Of a DNA stretch of 64,000 bases, positions 1-11,593 are shown in pieces (position 1 is the first letter of the stretch; each line of letters begins with the position of its first letter). The notes under the pieces were generated by a model. It searched no databases and had not been told where the DNA came from. It saw only the letters and a program-made list of their open reading frames with translations. Source of the stretch: Uranotaenia lowii (Eukaryota; Arthropoda; Insecta; Diptera; Culicidae); contig NC_073692.1 of the NCBI RefSeq assembly GCF_029784155.1, forward strand, positions 330,727,920 through 330,791,919. Direction: 5' to 3'. The position numbers and the translations under genes are program-made.

Positions 1-1195
1 TTAATTTTTTTTTCTTCTGGATCATTTTCTAATGATGTCCCAAATTAAACCGACAGGACTGCATTCTTCATATGAATGTTGTTATGATTTTTTTTGTCTC
101 CAATCAATCTAATTGATCAATCACGCAACTATCCATCAACCAGAATCAGATAGTCGTGTTATGGCCAATGGAAGGGGTTTTTTTCCTCTATAACTACCAA
201 ACAACCCAGACTGCTTGACGAGGATTCCAAAAGATATAAAAATATAAACGTACGACCAGAGGAAAAAATCAACCGGATTGACATTCGAACCTCATCCGAC
301 AAAGTTGGAAAGTATGCATACTCAACCCAACTGAACCAAACCAATCGAAGCGGTCGGTCCCAAAGCTGTCAAAGTTAGGCACCGATCGTGTTTGAAGTTG
401 ATACAAGAGCAATAACAAAAACAACTTAAAAAAACCTCCCCACAAATCCACCAAATACAGATAGAGGAGGGTTAAGATTGACTGGTTGTGTTTTTGTTAC
501 TCCTTCGGATGACGAAACAGTTTTTTTTTTCGTCGGTTACTGTCTGTATTTATTTTCGTCGTCTTGGATTCGACGGATTTGAACTAACCTTCGGGGCGCG
601 CAGAGACTTCCAAATCGATGGCAAATGACGATGATGACGACGCGTCACCAATGAAATCGAAATCGTAACATACACAACGAAACCGGTGTGTGTCTGCTGC
701 AGAGCCTTCGGATGATGATGATGAATCATTCAAGCGGATGAGAGTATGCGAGTTTTTAAAGAAAAACGGGAACGATGCATCAATTAAGATTTAAACATGT
801 TTGAATTTGGGGTAGATCTAAAAAGGTTTATTTATTTTTTGTTTCTTCAACAGTAGATTTACCATGGTCGAGGTACATCGTACCTCGTCATCGTACTTCG
901 TATCTGTCAAAATTATTCTTCGATCGCTAATTATTTATTGAAAATTTATTTCAATATTTTAATATGATGATAATTTTCACAGTTTAAAAAACTCTTTTTC
1001 TGTAGCTTTTTTTTTGTTGTTGTACAAGGATTATATTTAGAATCCTACCTTCTCTAACTTGCCGTTGTCCCCATCACCTGTCGCCATTGCAACTAAACAA
1101 CAAAAATGGCAGTCGGGATGGGTCGCCGTCGATCAATTTGTGAGGCTCTTCCGGTTTTCAACCTTTCCGGGGTTGTTTTTGTCATGGTTCAGTTA
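1..1195. other. Non-coding DNA, no gene seen
   Basis: No open frame looks protein-coding on either strand. The stretch is AT-rich with homopolymer T runs. A somewhat GC-richer patch around 540-720 contains short GATGAT-type trinucleotide runs. I see no transposase, splice pair or tandem array. It is most likely intron or intergenic sequence. Confidence 0.6.
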
Positions 1196-2048
1196 GGGGA
1201 AAAGTTCATATAACGCCCCATGTGGCTAATACGCGCCACTCTTGTTTTGAAGAATCTGACACATTTTAAGCCTGCAAAATATTACCAATTTGTTTTAAAT
1301 GCTGTGATTGGTTATGGCAAGTATGAATTTTCCCTTAAAATGCCCCTGTGTCGTGATAATTTCACAATTTAGGTTTTTCTTTATTTCGATCTAAATTTTA
1401 AAACACTTTTAATAAGGTGTCACCAAGCAGAGAAAAACGAATAAGACAATATTTTCTGACACATCGATAGAGGAGAATCTAAATTATGATTTTATGCTAA
1501 AAAATCATACTAAACTCGCTAAGGTATGCTTTTCATGGGTATGTTCTATCACGGCCCATGCGCTCTTTATAACGCGCCAATCGTAGTAGGCTGAAAAAAG
1601 CATTAATTTTTCAAAAAGGCCAATTTTCATTGAAAATGAACAAAAAGTCTAAAACCATATTTTGAGCCTTAATTCAGCCCAAAAAATCTATTTTTCATTT
1701 TTTGTTAAATTTCTATTAGTCCATTTTGATTTTCTTTTCAGCCAAAGTGTCTGTAAGTATTGGTGTGTTTTCGGTCTTCGGCTGCTCTCGGGTGTGTTCG
1801 GCTGCTAGGCGCGTATTGAATACACAGCGGCGCGTATTCGCAACACAGTTTTGTTCTGTGGCTTTGAATATGGTTTTTAAAAATCATGTTTTGGAAGAAA
1901 CTATAGCAATTTGAGTAATGAAAAATCATAGGAATTTGTAGAAAAAAGCTTTCTTCAACGATTACACCCATTTTTAACACAATTTGTACGTGGAATACAT
2001 AGAAAATGAGCGATTCGCTTAGGTGGCGCATAATAGGGCATGTTCCCC
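1196..2048. mobile_element. TA-flanked non-autonomous TIR element (MITE)
   Basis: The left end reads TA then GGGGAAAAGTTCATATAACG. The reverse complement of the right end reads TA then GGGGAACATGCCCTATTATG. Both ends are bordered by TA, as expected for a Tc1/mariner-type target duplication. Internal sequence near 1540-1590 repeats parts of the terminal motif (ACGCGCC, TATAACGC). No transposase frame is present. The imperfect terminal repeats suggest an old copy. Another right end of a similar family lies beside the gap at 49.8 kb. Confidence 0.65.
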
Positions 2049-2724
2049 TACTGGCGCTGATACATACACGGCAGCTCGGCCCAAGAGAGCTGGGATGAAC
2101 GTTCCTAAAAAATTCACGAACCCACATCGTCCAGGGTAATGAAGCCTGAAAGGATGATTCCTATTGGAAATTTGGGGAAAAGTTGACGCCAATTTTCAAA
2201 GTGGAATGTCAACATATCAATAGAAACATCCCTGAAATTTGTTTATCCTAGCCATGGCAGTGGGAGTTGTTTGGATTTCGGTTATGTTCTACTGGATTTC
2301 ATAGAGGAGGATTAAACCCAACCCATCTGAACCTTTAATTTATTTGATAAAATCAGTATTAGAGACAGTAAAATATCAAACATGTCTTAACGCTTTTTTT
2401 TTAGCTCCTATCATTAATAGAACATTTTTTCCTGGATTGATCTGAGTAGTGAAGAAAATATTCTTATGTAAAAGTCATATATCGACACATCGATTTTCTT
2501 CTTCCGTCTGCCAAATTTTCGATGATTTGATACTTGATAAATACATACTTCAATGAAATACTGATCAACTGAATTTACAATTCAATTAGTGTTTTCAACA
2601 ATCTGTTTTAACAATCTGGGAAGGGTCTTATTGAATTTCCGGAGACACCGAACTACTGCTACAACATCTGTTTCCATTGCTTACTTGAACAATTCTAATT
2701 GAAATTTCGACATTGTGAAATGAG
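2049..2724. other. Non-coding DNA, no gene seen
   Basis: AT-rich sequence between two TIR elements. No splice-bounded open frame and no repeat I could recognise. Confidence 0.5.
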
Positions 2725-2727
2725 TTA

Positions 2728-3295
2728 GGCTGATGTCATGCTGAAACAACTAGCAACGCAACGCAACGCAACGTTCCAATAAGATTGCGTTGCATTGCAT
2801 TGGTATGTCATGCTGGCGCGACCTGTCACTTTGAAATTCCCTACAAATCATCACTTCTCTACAACTGATAATGCTTTGAATCGTCTCCTTTCTTTCCGGA
2901 GCCATCAAAAACTCATCAAATCACGACCCGGATTGCAAGAATGCCGAAATTTGAACCGACAAAATTCCTTGTTTTTTTGCCGGAACTAAGAATTCATGAA
3001 AATTTTCTCGCCGATTAAGATAGTTTTTAGTTTATTATCACAAGTTCGGACAGATCTTCGTACTATTGTACTTAAAACCCGGAATCACTGCTTCAAATCG
3101 AGAAAAAACAATGTTCCTATTGGATTTCCTACTAGTCGCGCTACTAAACACATTGGCATCAGATTGGTCGCGCTACTCAAAGCAACCAGTATGACAGGTC
3201 TGCGCGATTTCCATGGAGATCAAATGAGAGCTGGTTAGTCGTGTGAACGTTGCGTTGTAGGTCGCGTTGCTAGTTGCTTCAGCATGACATCAGCC
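2728..3295. mobile_element. Harbinger-like MITE with TTA target duplication
   Basis: Near-perfect terminal inverted repeats: GGCTGATGTCATGCTGAAAC at the left, and GGCTGATGTCATGCTGAAGC on the reverse complement of the right end. Homology continues into ACTAGCAACGC. TTA borders both sides (2725-2727 and 3296-3298), matching the 3-bp TWA duplication of the PIF/Harbinger superfamily. At 568 bp with no transposase frame it is non-autonomous. The assignment rests on target duplication and end structure only. Confidence 0.75.
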
Positions 3296-3879
3296 TTAGG
3301 GTACGAACACAGTGAGCGCGAAGCGAACTGCGAAGCGAAATATTCATTCAGCGGATGAATTTCGCAAGTTCGTTTTTGAAGGCCGGCCACAGTGCACGCG
3401 AATTGGGAAGCGGTTCAACACTGAAAAAAACCTTCGGTGTTTTGCAAAAATTAATCACACGTGAAAAAATCTTGGCAAATTAATTTGCAGAATCAAAACT
3501 GTGAGCGAGGGATACGTACCGCGCAAAAATACTAATCCGCGTTAATTCCGAAAAACCAGGTTAATTCCGGAAAACTGCGGAAAAAACCTTGCGCGTACTA
3601 GGACCGCAGGAATTATGAAAAGGAATCTTAGGACCTGAATTAGGACCTGATTTTTGACGCCCAAATCCAAGATGGTGGCTTCAGCCTAAAATCAAAATGT
3701 TTTAAATGACTGAAAATCGCATAAAACACCCATAATGTGGGTATTAGGTGAAAGGAATCAATTAGTAAAAGTCGAATTTTGCAGTCTGACGCTATGAATC
3801 ACCATCTTAAAATCCAATGCGGTGGCTTTCACTCAACTATAAAATATTTTAAATGACTGAAAATCGCAAGAAAAAAAAT

Positions 3880-5560
3880 CTATCAAAACTATGACAAAAA
3901 TATTACAAAATTATTAAAAAAAAAATTACAATATTATAACAACAAAAATTACGAAACGCTGACAAAACTTTGATAAAAAATATGGCAAAGGTGATAAAAA
4001 TATTACATAAATTTGAGAAAAATATATCAAATCTATGATAAACTTGACTATTAAAATGGCAAAGCCATGACCAAATTTTAAAAAAAAATCTGACAAAAAT
4101 TAACAAAAATTGACTAAATACGAACAAAAAATCAATAATAATGCCGAATTAATTGTCGAAACTCGAAATAAAAACTTTGACAAATATTTGACAACATTAT
4201 GGAAAATACGAAAAATGAAATAAAAATATGACAAATATAATAACTAATAAAATATTACAAATATGACAAAGTTATGCAATAAAATAACATAAATCTGTCA
4301 ATACTATGACAAAAATCTTACAATTGTGATAAAAATATATGTAACAAAGCTATTTAAAAAAATGATAGAAATGTAACAAAATTATGATAAAAAAAAACAA
4401 AATTATGACAAACAATTGACAATGGTTGTTATAGTACTGTAAGATTTTTGTCATTTTATTTCAATTTTTGTCATAATTTTGTCATGCATTCATTTGTCGT
4501 ATTTTTGTCATAGTTCTGTCAGATTTTTTGTTCATTTGATTGTAAGTTTCTTTTGATAGTTTTGTCTTTTTTTCGTTCGATTATGTATAGTCGTTTTACC
4601 ATCATTTCCTCATACTGAATGTCTTATCCGGTACAACTGTATTCGATGATAACTCTTGTATTTGAACTCACGGACATTGGCTTAGGACGGAACTAACTTG
4701 CCAACTGAGTTACACATATCACAAGCCCATAGATTTGTCTAGATTTTGTAATATTTGGTCATTTTTTTGTCATATTTGCCATATATTTGTAACATATTCA
4801 TCATTTTATGTTCGGATTTGTGATGTTTTTTGTTAAAATTTTGCAATTTTAATGTCGTATTTGTCATCATTTTGTCAGTTTTCTTACATATATTTGAAAG
4901 TATTTTGTTATATTTTTATCTAATTCTTCATAATTTTGTCAGATTTTTGCCATTATTTTGTCAAATTTTTGTCATTTTTTTTTCAGAACTTTATTCTAGC
5001 CCATTTGTCTTATTTTTTCATTTTAATGTCAAATTTTTGCCATATTTTTTCCACCTTTGTAATATTTTTTTTTATAGTTTTATATATGTTTGTCAGATTT
5101 TTGTGATTTTATTGTAATTTTTTTGTTATTATTTTATCATTTTTGTAAATTTGTTGTCAAATATATTTGTCCTTATATATATATTTCGTCAGGTCATTTT
5201 ATTGTCAAATTTTAATTATAATTTTGTCATATATTTTTTCTCATTTGTCATAGTCTTGCAATTTATGTGAATTTTTTCTCATATTTTTGTCTAATTTTGT
5301 AATATTTGTCATATTTTTGGCATAATTTTCTTAGATACTACATTTATCGTGTTTTATTCAAAGTTTTGTCTCTTTTTTGTTTGTCATATTTTTGTCATAT
5401 TTGAAATTTTAGTAATAGTTTTAATATTTTTCCACAGTTTTGTTATATTTTTGTCAATATTACTTTCTTTTTATAACACTTGTCATATTTTGGTGTATTT
5501 CTTTCAATGCTTTTTGCAGTTTTCTTAAAATTTTTGTTAAATTTTTGTCAGTCATTTTTC
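3880..5560. repeat. Inverted degenerate array of a TTTTGTCA motif
   Basis: From about 3880 to 4430 the plus strand is packed with TGACAAAA-type units. From about 4440 to 5560 it is packed with the complement, TTTTGTCATA. The two halves form a very long imperfect inverted repeat around a tRNA-like core at 4653-4724. Units are irregular in spacing (about 10-25 bp) and degenerate. Several open frames here are low-complexity shadows of the repeat (F, I, L-rich on plus). Confidence 0.65.
4653..4724 (-). repeat. tRNA-derived (SINE-like) fragment
   Basis: On the minus strand a D-arm/A-box-like stretch (GTAACTCAGTTGGCAAGTTA) is followed about 35 bases later by a T-arm/B-box-like stretch (GTGAGTTCAAATAC). 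The order and spacing match a tRNA or a tRNA-derived SINE head, but stems are imperfect and B-box bases are changed, so a functional tRNA is unlikely. Confidence 0.45.
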
Positions 5561-6191
5561 ATCTACTTTTTGATCCCTTTTACTCATTTCTTATATTGTG
5601 GATGGATCATGCGATTTTCAGTTATTTACTGCATTTTGAATAGAGCGGAAATCGCCATCATGGGAGTTTCATGTGCTCTTCAGTTACTTCCAGCATTTTA
5701 AAGTTGAGTGGAAGGAGCCATATTGGATTTCAAGATGGCGTCGGAAAATGAATTCCAACTTCCATCCGTTCAGCCCCTTCACCCTATCTATACACATATT
5801 GTGGGGCTTTCATGCCACCGGTCGTTTATTGCCAGTTAGAATTTGTTTCAATTGAAAAAGACTGAAACTGCGTTTTTTTTCGAAAATCCGCGTTAAAAAA
5901 CCGTGCATTTTTCATTACCAACACAGAAACGGCAATGATAATTTAAAAAAAAATAAACTTTTGAAAAAGATTTTTCGATAAATAATCATTTGCGATAAAA
6001 AAAATATCCGAGAGATTATTTTCAGTGTATGTCCGGATGAAAAGGATGAATTCACGCGATCGAGCCGGGTCTTCGCACGAAAATTCGCTTGCACTGTGGC
6101 CGGTCGATGTTTTTTTCAGCGTGTTTCAATGAGAAGCGGATTAGAAATTCGCTTCGCACTTCGCTTCGCGCGCACTGTGAATTCGACCTTA

Positions 6192-6540
6192 GAGATTTAC
6201 GCCGCGTCATAGGAATCCCTTCTTGTGAAAAAGGGTGTTCACCATGAAAGATGATTGGTGTTTCTAAAACTATTAACACAACACAACTAACACAACTATT
6301 TATTATATATATTAGTCACCATATATTTATGTTGCCGAATTCGCTTCGCACAAGGAATGCAAATATTTTAAACCTCGTTCGCAATGAGAAAAATGTTCGC
6401 TTCATTCTAACGAATTGTTTTCATCTACCTTTACAAGGTATACAGTTCATCATTTCACTTCCAGTCATTGTTTACTTATTATTTACCGAGTATTCCATCG
6501 GTTACTAATGTCGCACTTTCTTTTTCGCTTTCTTACAGAA
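6192..6540 (+). other. Probable intron end before a plus-strand exon
   Basis: AT-rich sequence ending in a good acceptor: a pyrimidine tract from about 6508 to 6537 followed by CAG at 6538-6540. Composition changes just downstream to GC-richer sequence. This suggests an exon starts at 6541. No coding sequence is seen within the stretch itself. Confidence 0.4.
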
Positions 6541-7570
6541 ACATCAACCCCGCCAGGATCGATCCATCAACGGTTTGAAGTAAACCCAAACATCTTAGCC
6601 GCAGCAAGAGCCAGCCTTTTAGGCTTTGGACTAGACCGAATGAGCACTTCCTGAAGTCAACGACGTCAACGACGGGTAGCTAGCCTACATATTTGCAGTA
6701 CGTTCGTGTTAACCAAGTGTCGCCAACGGGGAAGCGTATCGTTAAACGTCCGGAAATGCAACCTCCACCAACCCGACTTCCACCTTTACCATTGCCGGTT
6801 GCCGTTGTCGTAGCATTGCTGCCGAAGATATCGATCCAAACCTAAAACCGCTGGATGCTATTTGTGTACCTTCAAGGGTCTTTAGGACACAAACACACGC
6901 AAGTCGCGCCGCCGGGGGGAAACTACCTTAGTGTTGAGTTGTTGCGGAAGGGTAGGGCTGCAGCAGATAAGTGGTAGCTCTAGTAGCAGTACCACAACTG
7001 AAATCTTGGTGTGACCCCAAAAAGCAATAAGATATAGGAGTCTCAAGTGTGTAGTGTGCGCGCGCGAGAGGAAAACGCAAGTGGAAGAAAGAGTTTCCGA
7101 AGCAGCAGCGGTGTGATTAACCGGAATACTGCACCGACGGACGGCCATTAAGGCCGGTAATTGTGAATCAATTTTGGAGCTCTCCGACTGAGTTTTGTTG
7201 TTGCTGCGCGTGTGCTTCCGCTATTTTTTCGTTGTTGCTTTCGGTGAAACGAAGGCCTTCTAGAGAGAGCCACAAATAATTTCTGCTTCTCCCACAGCAG
7301 CATTTTTTAGGGTAAAAGTGTACTGAAATAGCCACTAATCAACTGGCCAGTCAGTGTTAAGTGCATTGTGAAAACTGGAATTAAGTAAGGAATAAAAAAA
7401 CAACACTAAATAAGTGCTGTAGCGCTAGGAGCCAGAGAAAAAGAAGAGACACCCGGTGGGCGGTTACAGAAAAAGGCATCAAAATTGCCACAGCAGCCCG
7501 AGTCGTCCCGGTTGTTCCTGTCGCCGTTGCTGCCCCCACAGTAGTGTCCGATACGGCCAATCCGGTTGTC
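6541..7570 (+). other. Probable 5' untranslated leader of the exon at 7571
   Basis: GC-richer than its surroundings, with no convincing open frame. It leads directly into the ATG at 7571. In-frame stop codons lie upstream (for example TAA near 7404), so translation cannot come from farther 5' in this frame. The leader may begin at the acceptor at 6540 or at an initiator-like TCAGTG at 7351. Transcript evidence would be needed to choose. Confidence 0.4.
7351..7356 (+). promoter_or_regulatory. Initiator-like TCAGTG, candidate transcription start
   Basis: TCAGTG matches the arthropod initiator consensus. It sits 220 bp upstream of the ATG at 7571. No TATA box is evident about 30 bp upstream. 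Similar hexamers occur by chance, so this is tentative. Confidence 0.25.
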
Positions 7571-7777
7571 ATGTCGGCCACGATGAGAACCACCCTGCAA
7601 ACGGTGCCGGAGTCACTTCCGGCCGACCATGTCACCACCAGCGTTGCCGCTCCGGTGCAAGGTGCCACCCAGACGGACGCCGCCACCGGCGTTAGCAGCA
7701 AATCGTCCCACTCGTCCTCGTCATCCCATGCCGGGTCCCAGGCCAGTGCCGTCAAAAACCGTTCCTCCGCCAGCAAG
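7571..7777 (+). CDS. First coding exon, Ser/Thr/Ala-rich N-terminus, unidentified protein
   Basis: ATG at 7571 opens 69 codons ending exactly at a consensus donor (AAG then GTAAGT at 7778), so the exon ends in phase 0. The peptide starts MSATMRTTLQTVPE and continues with a low-complexity stretch rich in Ser, Thr, Ala and Val, including a run SSHSSSSSH, and ends KNRSSASK. It looks disordered and has no domain, signal peptide or membrane segment. GC content is clearly above the flanking DNA. A second in-frame ATG follows at 7583. No later plus-strand exon of the same gene was recognised, so the remainder lies beyond long introns or outside the contig. A Ser-rich disordered start of this kind would suit the N-terminus of a large signalling protein such as Par-1/MARK, but I cannot establish that from this exon alone. 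Confidence 0.6.
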
Positions 7778-8271
7778 GTAAGTGGTTTGTTCGCCAAATC
7801 TAAATGATAGAATAGAAACGCCTTTTAGACTAGATAAGTGCTTCCCAAGTGACGTTTATGTCATTTCGATCCGTTATGTCGTTTCATCGGTAAAACATAA
7901 ATACATAGTTGTGGTTATGGGAAAGCGAAGAACCATCGCTGATTGTGTCCCTGGGGAACCAATGTGTGCCAAAGACAAATGTTCGCTTTCTTAAATGTTT
8001 ACATCGAAAAAAGGGTGTTATTTCGAAAATGTGTCATATAAATTCATTTAACAGTTTGCTTTCAGGCGTGAAGATTATTTGATTTTACGTGATAAGTGTA
8101 TCGAAAATAAGTTATAAACACATTTTTTTTCATTGTATTAATTTTATTGTTGATTCAAACAAAGAAACAGTTCAGAAGTGTTTTAAAAAGCTTATTCTTA
8201 CAGTTTATTGGTTATTATTGGTAATATTCTCGGATTTTCGACTTGACGCGTTTCATTAGGTTTTGTACAGC
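7778..8271 (+). other. Start of intron following the 7571 exon
   Basis: Begins with the donor GTAAGT. AT-rich, with no further coding sequence or recognisable repeat before the transposase relic. Confidence 0.5.
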
Positions 8272-9214
8272 TTACTTCTTGGCCGCAGCATTCCAATTTT
8301 TCTTGAAAACCGCCATAGTCCTGTTGGCCTTACCATCCTTTTTGAAAACTCTCTTGATGATAGCCCAATATCGTTCTATGGGGCGAAGCTGGGGCAGTTT
8401 GGTGGGTTAATATCTTTCTCAACGAAATCTACATCGTTATCCTCAAACCATCTAAGAGTGGATTTAGCGTAGTGGGCTGACGCCAAATCCGGCCAGAACA
8501 ATGGTGGAGTCGTATGTTTCTTATATAGTGGCAGCAACCTTTTCTGCAAACACTTCTTTTGGTAGATATCGGCATTTATTGTTCCTTTTGTAAAGAAACT
8601 CGCCGACTTTAATCCGCAGGAGCAGATTGCCTGCCACACAAGCACTTTCTGGCCAAATTTTTCCACCTCAATCGACTTTTCGTGGTCACTCACATCCTCC
8701 CCAATAGCTGCACTGTAGAATTGTGGTCCCGGAAGAGTACTGGAATCCTCTTTTACATAAGTTTCATTGCCCTTGAGAATGCTTGCATCTGGCTTCTCCA
8801 AAATCCGATGATACAGCTTTCGGGCTCTGGTTTTGGCTCGTGATTTTTGTTCAGCCGTTTTTTTTTTGACACTTTCTGCTTCTTGTATACCTTCAGATTG
8901 TTCCGCTTCTTGATCCGCCGTACCATTCCGATCGATGTCCCAGCTTTTTTCGCCAAATCCCGTATGGACATCTATCGATTCCGGTTGATGAGGTTGATTA
9001 CCTTACGGTCCAGATTTGGGTCAGATGGTCCTGGTTTTCTGCCTCTTCCTGGCAAATCATCGAGCGTATAGTGTTCCCCGAACTTGTGGATGTTGGATTT
9101 TACGCTCGCCGGATGAATGCCGAAACATTTCGCCACTTCATTCATCGAGATGCCCTTCTCTCGCATCCAAGTGTCCAACACACGAATTTTAAATTCTTTT
9201 TTAATTCGCGACAT
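8272..9214 (-). pseudogene. Broken DD37E Tc1/mariner transposase
   Basis: Minus-strand reading from ATG at 9214 gives an N-terminal helix-turn-helix region (MSRIKKEFKIRVLDTW, then VAKCFGIHPASVKSNIHKFG) followed by a GRGRKPG hinge. Next come a second helix-turn-helix (DLAKKAGTSIGMVRRI), the VLVWQAICSCG core, WPDLASAHYAKSTL with the second catalytic Asp, and finally PIERYWAIIKR with the third acidic residue, ending at TAA 8274-8272. About 37 residues separate the last Asp and Glu, as in the mosquito DD37E lineage. Damage: an in-frame TAG near 8975, a frameshift near 8810, another just before PIERYW near 8375, and the first catalytic Asp apparently replaced (KGNETYVK where family members have a DD pair before TYVK). 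The total length, about 314 codons, is close to full. Terminal inverted repeats were not identified. Confidence 0.85.
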
Positions 9215-10509
9215 TTTGGTAGAAACGAAGGTTTCAAACGTAAACAAAGCGCTGGTTCACTCTTGACAGATCAAGATGCTACATACAGGTGAGCACAGTT
9301 GTGCGCGTTCACGCGTTAATAAGTAGAAGGCTCAAATATGTTTATAGTTAATTTTCGATACACTCCTTAGAAGCTGTCATCTTCAGTCAAGTTTATCAAC
9401 TATTTTTTGTACCTATGATAAATATTGTGGCTTAACTAAGCAGAAAAGTTTTTGAAAACCTTAGTTCCTTTCTTATTTTCATTCATGTATTCCTTCACAT
9501 TTTCTGTCCAACTTGATAAAATGCTGGCAAATGTATCAAATGGATTCAGCAATAATTAAATGGTCTACTTTCTAGTTGCATCAACTGTCTAGAATACTTA
9601 TCGGGAAATAGGACAATTTACTCTTGGCCAAAACTTGTACAAGCCTATCTAAGTCTTTTTATAATGACTTGCTTTTCTCGAAAATTTCAGTCTTTTCTGA
9701 GACTGAAATTGAAAGCAGTTTTTGCAATTGGTTTTCTGAATGTTTCTGGCATTTTAGAAGATTTCATGAACGTGGAAATCACTTGGACTCGGACAGTGTT
9801 GGCGGTAAACCATCCCATGGACTTTCAGTAGTATGGATAGTATGGATGAGATACAACATTTGAACAAAGAACTACTTATAATCTCCAATATATGGATGAT
9901 AGCATCTTGATTTCAATGAATATCAGATAATTAGATAGACCAATGAATTCGCGCAGATCTCGAATCTCTGATTCTACTAGATTGACGTTCTGGTTCACAA
10001 GCAAAAACGATAGATTTTGTAAATATTGGAGATTCCCTTATTGCATTTAAACGATCATATATTTTGTGTCTAATTTGAAGTCTTAGCTTCATTTGTACCT
10101 TAGATTCAGTCGGACTTATTGTGTAAGATAAGGAATAGATTCAATTCCTAGCAGAATACAAAAATTAATAATATTTTGCGATGCGTAAGCATAGGCTTCA
10201 AGAGACCATTTTATGTTTAAAATGATAATTTAAAAAACCTCTTCTTTTTCGGGGAGAGCTTGCTAATTTCAAACTCATGTCCGGATAAGTGCTTCAAATT
10301 ACTCACATTACCTCACTAAATCCGGACTCCAAGATTAATCGAAATACTTTTGGATGGCAAGTCGTTTCACCTTGTCAGAAGGTACACTCGGTTCCAAGGA
10401 TCATTTCATGTTAGTATCCTAACTTTCTAAGTTTTGAAAAAAAAAAAAATGACAACCAGGAATGCCGTGCTTGGCTGATATTTTCATGCACTACCTGATA
10501 TTCTAAGAT
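9215..10509. other. Non-coding DNA, no gene seen
   Basis: AT-rich sequence, probably intron. No spliced or long open frame and no repeat recognised. The terminal repeats of the preceding transposon should fall within the first 100 bp but could not be paired. Confidence 0.45.
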
Positions 10510-10945
10510 CGCCAGATTGCCCCATTTTATCAGGGTTTGCCAGGATATTCGATAACAAATTCGGGAAAAGTAGGGTCCTGCCCAGATGCTCGGATTTCAT
10601 TGCCCGGATTTTGCCCGGCTTTATTCACTTTGTTTGCCAAATATCGACCAAAGAAGCATACTGTGGTATAAAATGGTTTTATTTATGCCTCCGAAACGAA
10701 GTTTTTTGAGCAAGTTTTATAAAAATAATAATGAAAGGTTTTTGGAAGCCTAAAATACGATTTAAACTCTGCTGATGCGTTGTGATGCAAAAATTGTTTT
10801 TTTCAAGTTTTCCTATCTTGATTTTTTGTTGAGAAATTCCTGGATTTTGACCAAACTTGCTCGATTATTTTCCGGACCAATTTGAAATCAAATGCCCGGA
10901 TTTTCCAGATTTTAAATAAATTTGTCCGGCCCGGTGACGTGCTGA
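10510..10945. repeat. Dispersed repeat with CCGGATTTTGCCCGG-type modules, copy 1
   Basis: Shares a series of modules with 46313-46770: a start resembling GCCAGATTGCCC, GGGTTTGCC, then CCCGGATTTTGCCCGG, an AT-rich middle with GTTTTATTTATGC and AAAAATAATAATGAAAGG, CGGATTTTG, and an end with TCCGGCCCGG. Two divergent copies in one window define an interspersed family. No open frame. Class unknown; probably a non-autonomous DNA element. Confidence 0.6.
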
Positions 10946-11298
10946 AAATGCTGTAAACCTTATGATAACCTGCAGAGTCTTAATTTTTCCCTAATATTTT
11001 AAATGATTCTGATAATTTTTCATTAATTTTGGCTTTCTACGTAAGTTAGATGTAATGATCAAGCCATATTTACCCTGATTTTTATTTGAAAAAAATGATT
11101 TTTTGCGACCATTCTTACAACTCGACACAACGCGGTATGACAGCGCGTATGCTTTACTGTGTTCCATAGAACAACCTTGCCTATTTTTACTATTCATACA
11201 ATACATAGACATGCATTGAAATGAATTTCTTTCAAATTTGCTCTCAAATCATTTCTATAAGAGTATAAAAAGGAGTTTACGAGTACTGTGCTAATAGC

Positions 11299-11584
11299 AC
11301 AGAGAACAGACGTACAAGCTAGCCTGCGAAACTTGTGTAAAATTTCCAACGACCGTTTTGAACCAATTTTTGTTTTTTGGCTGGTCCACCAGATCTTTCC
11401 AAATACATCAAAGAGAACTGTCAAAGCCAAGCTGAGAAAAAAAAAACTATGAATGTAGCCGATTCATCCCCTGATGTACACTGTTTCAAGTTAATTTTCA
11501 ACGTATTTTTTGGATGTCAGCATTTGAAATTTTACATACTTTTTTAAGTTTTTTTTTGTTCGAGCTTGTACGTCTGTTCTCTGT
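11299..11584. mobile_element. MITE with perfect 9-bp target duplication
   Basis: Terminal inverted repeats start ACAGAGAACAGACGTACAAG at both ends and extend into AGCT. The direct repeat GCTAATAGC flanks it at 11290-11298 and 11585-11593. A 9-bp duplication suits the Mutator-like superfamily. No transposase; 286 bp long. The end sequence does not prove the superfamily. Confidence 0.75.
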
Positions 11585-11593
11585 GCTAATAGC

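Larger units (their letters stand above)
3299..6188. mobile_element. Large Harbinger-like TIR element, second TTA insertion
   Basis: The left end GGGTACGAACACAGTGAGCG pairs with the reverse complement of the right end, GGTCGAATTCACAGTGCGCG. Both run on into the shared repeat CGAAGCGAA. TTA borders both sides, at 3296-3298 and 6189-6191. The left TTA is also the right duplication of the element at 2728-3295. A second inner inverted pair lies at about 3393-3413 and 6084-6105 (GGCCACAGTGCACGCGAATT on one side). The 2.9-kb body has no transposase and is mostly a degenerate TTTTGTCA array in two opposite orientations. Confidence 0.65.

Noticed and set aside
3903..5643. Phe/Ile/Leu-rich frames resembling membrane proteins
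   Set aside because: They are translations of the TTTTGTCA low-complexity array and have no conserved codon pattern.
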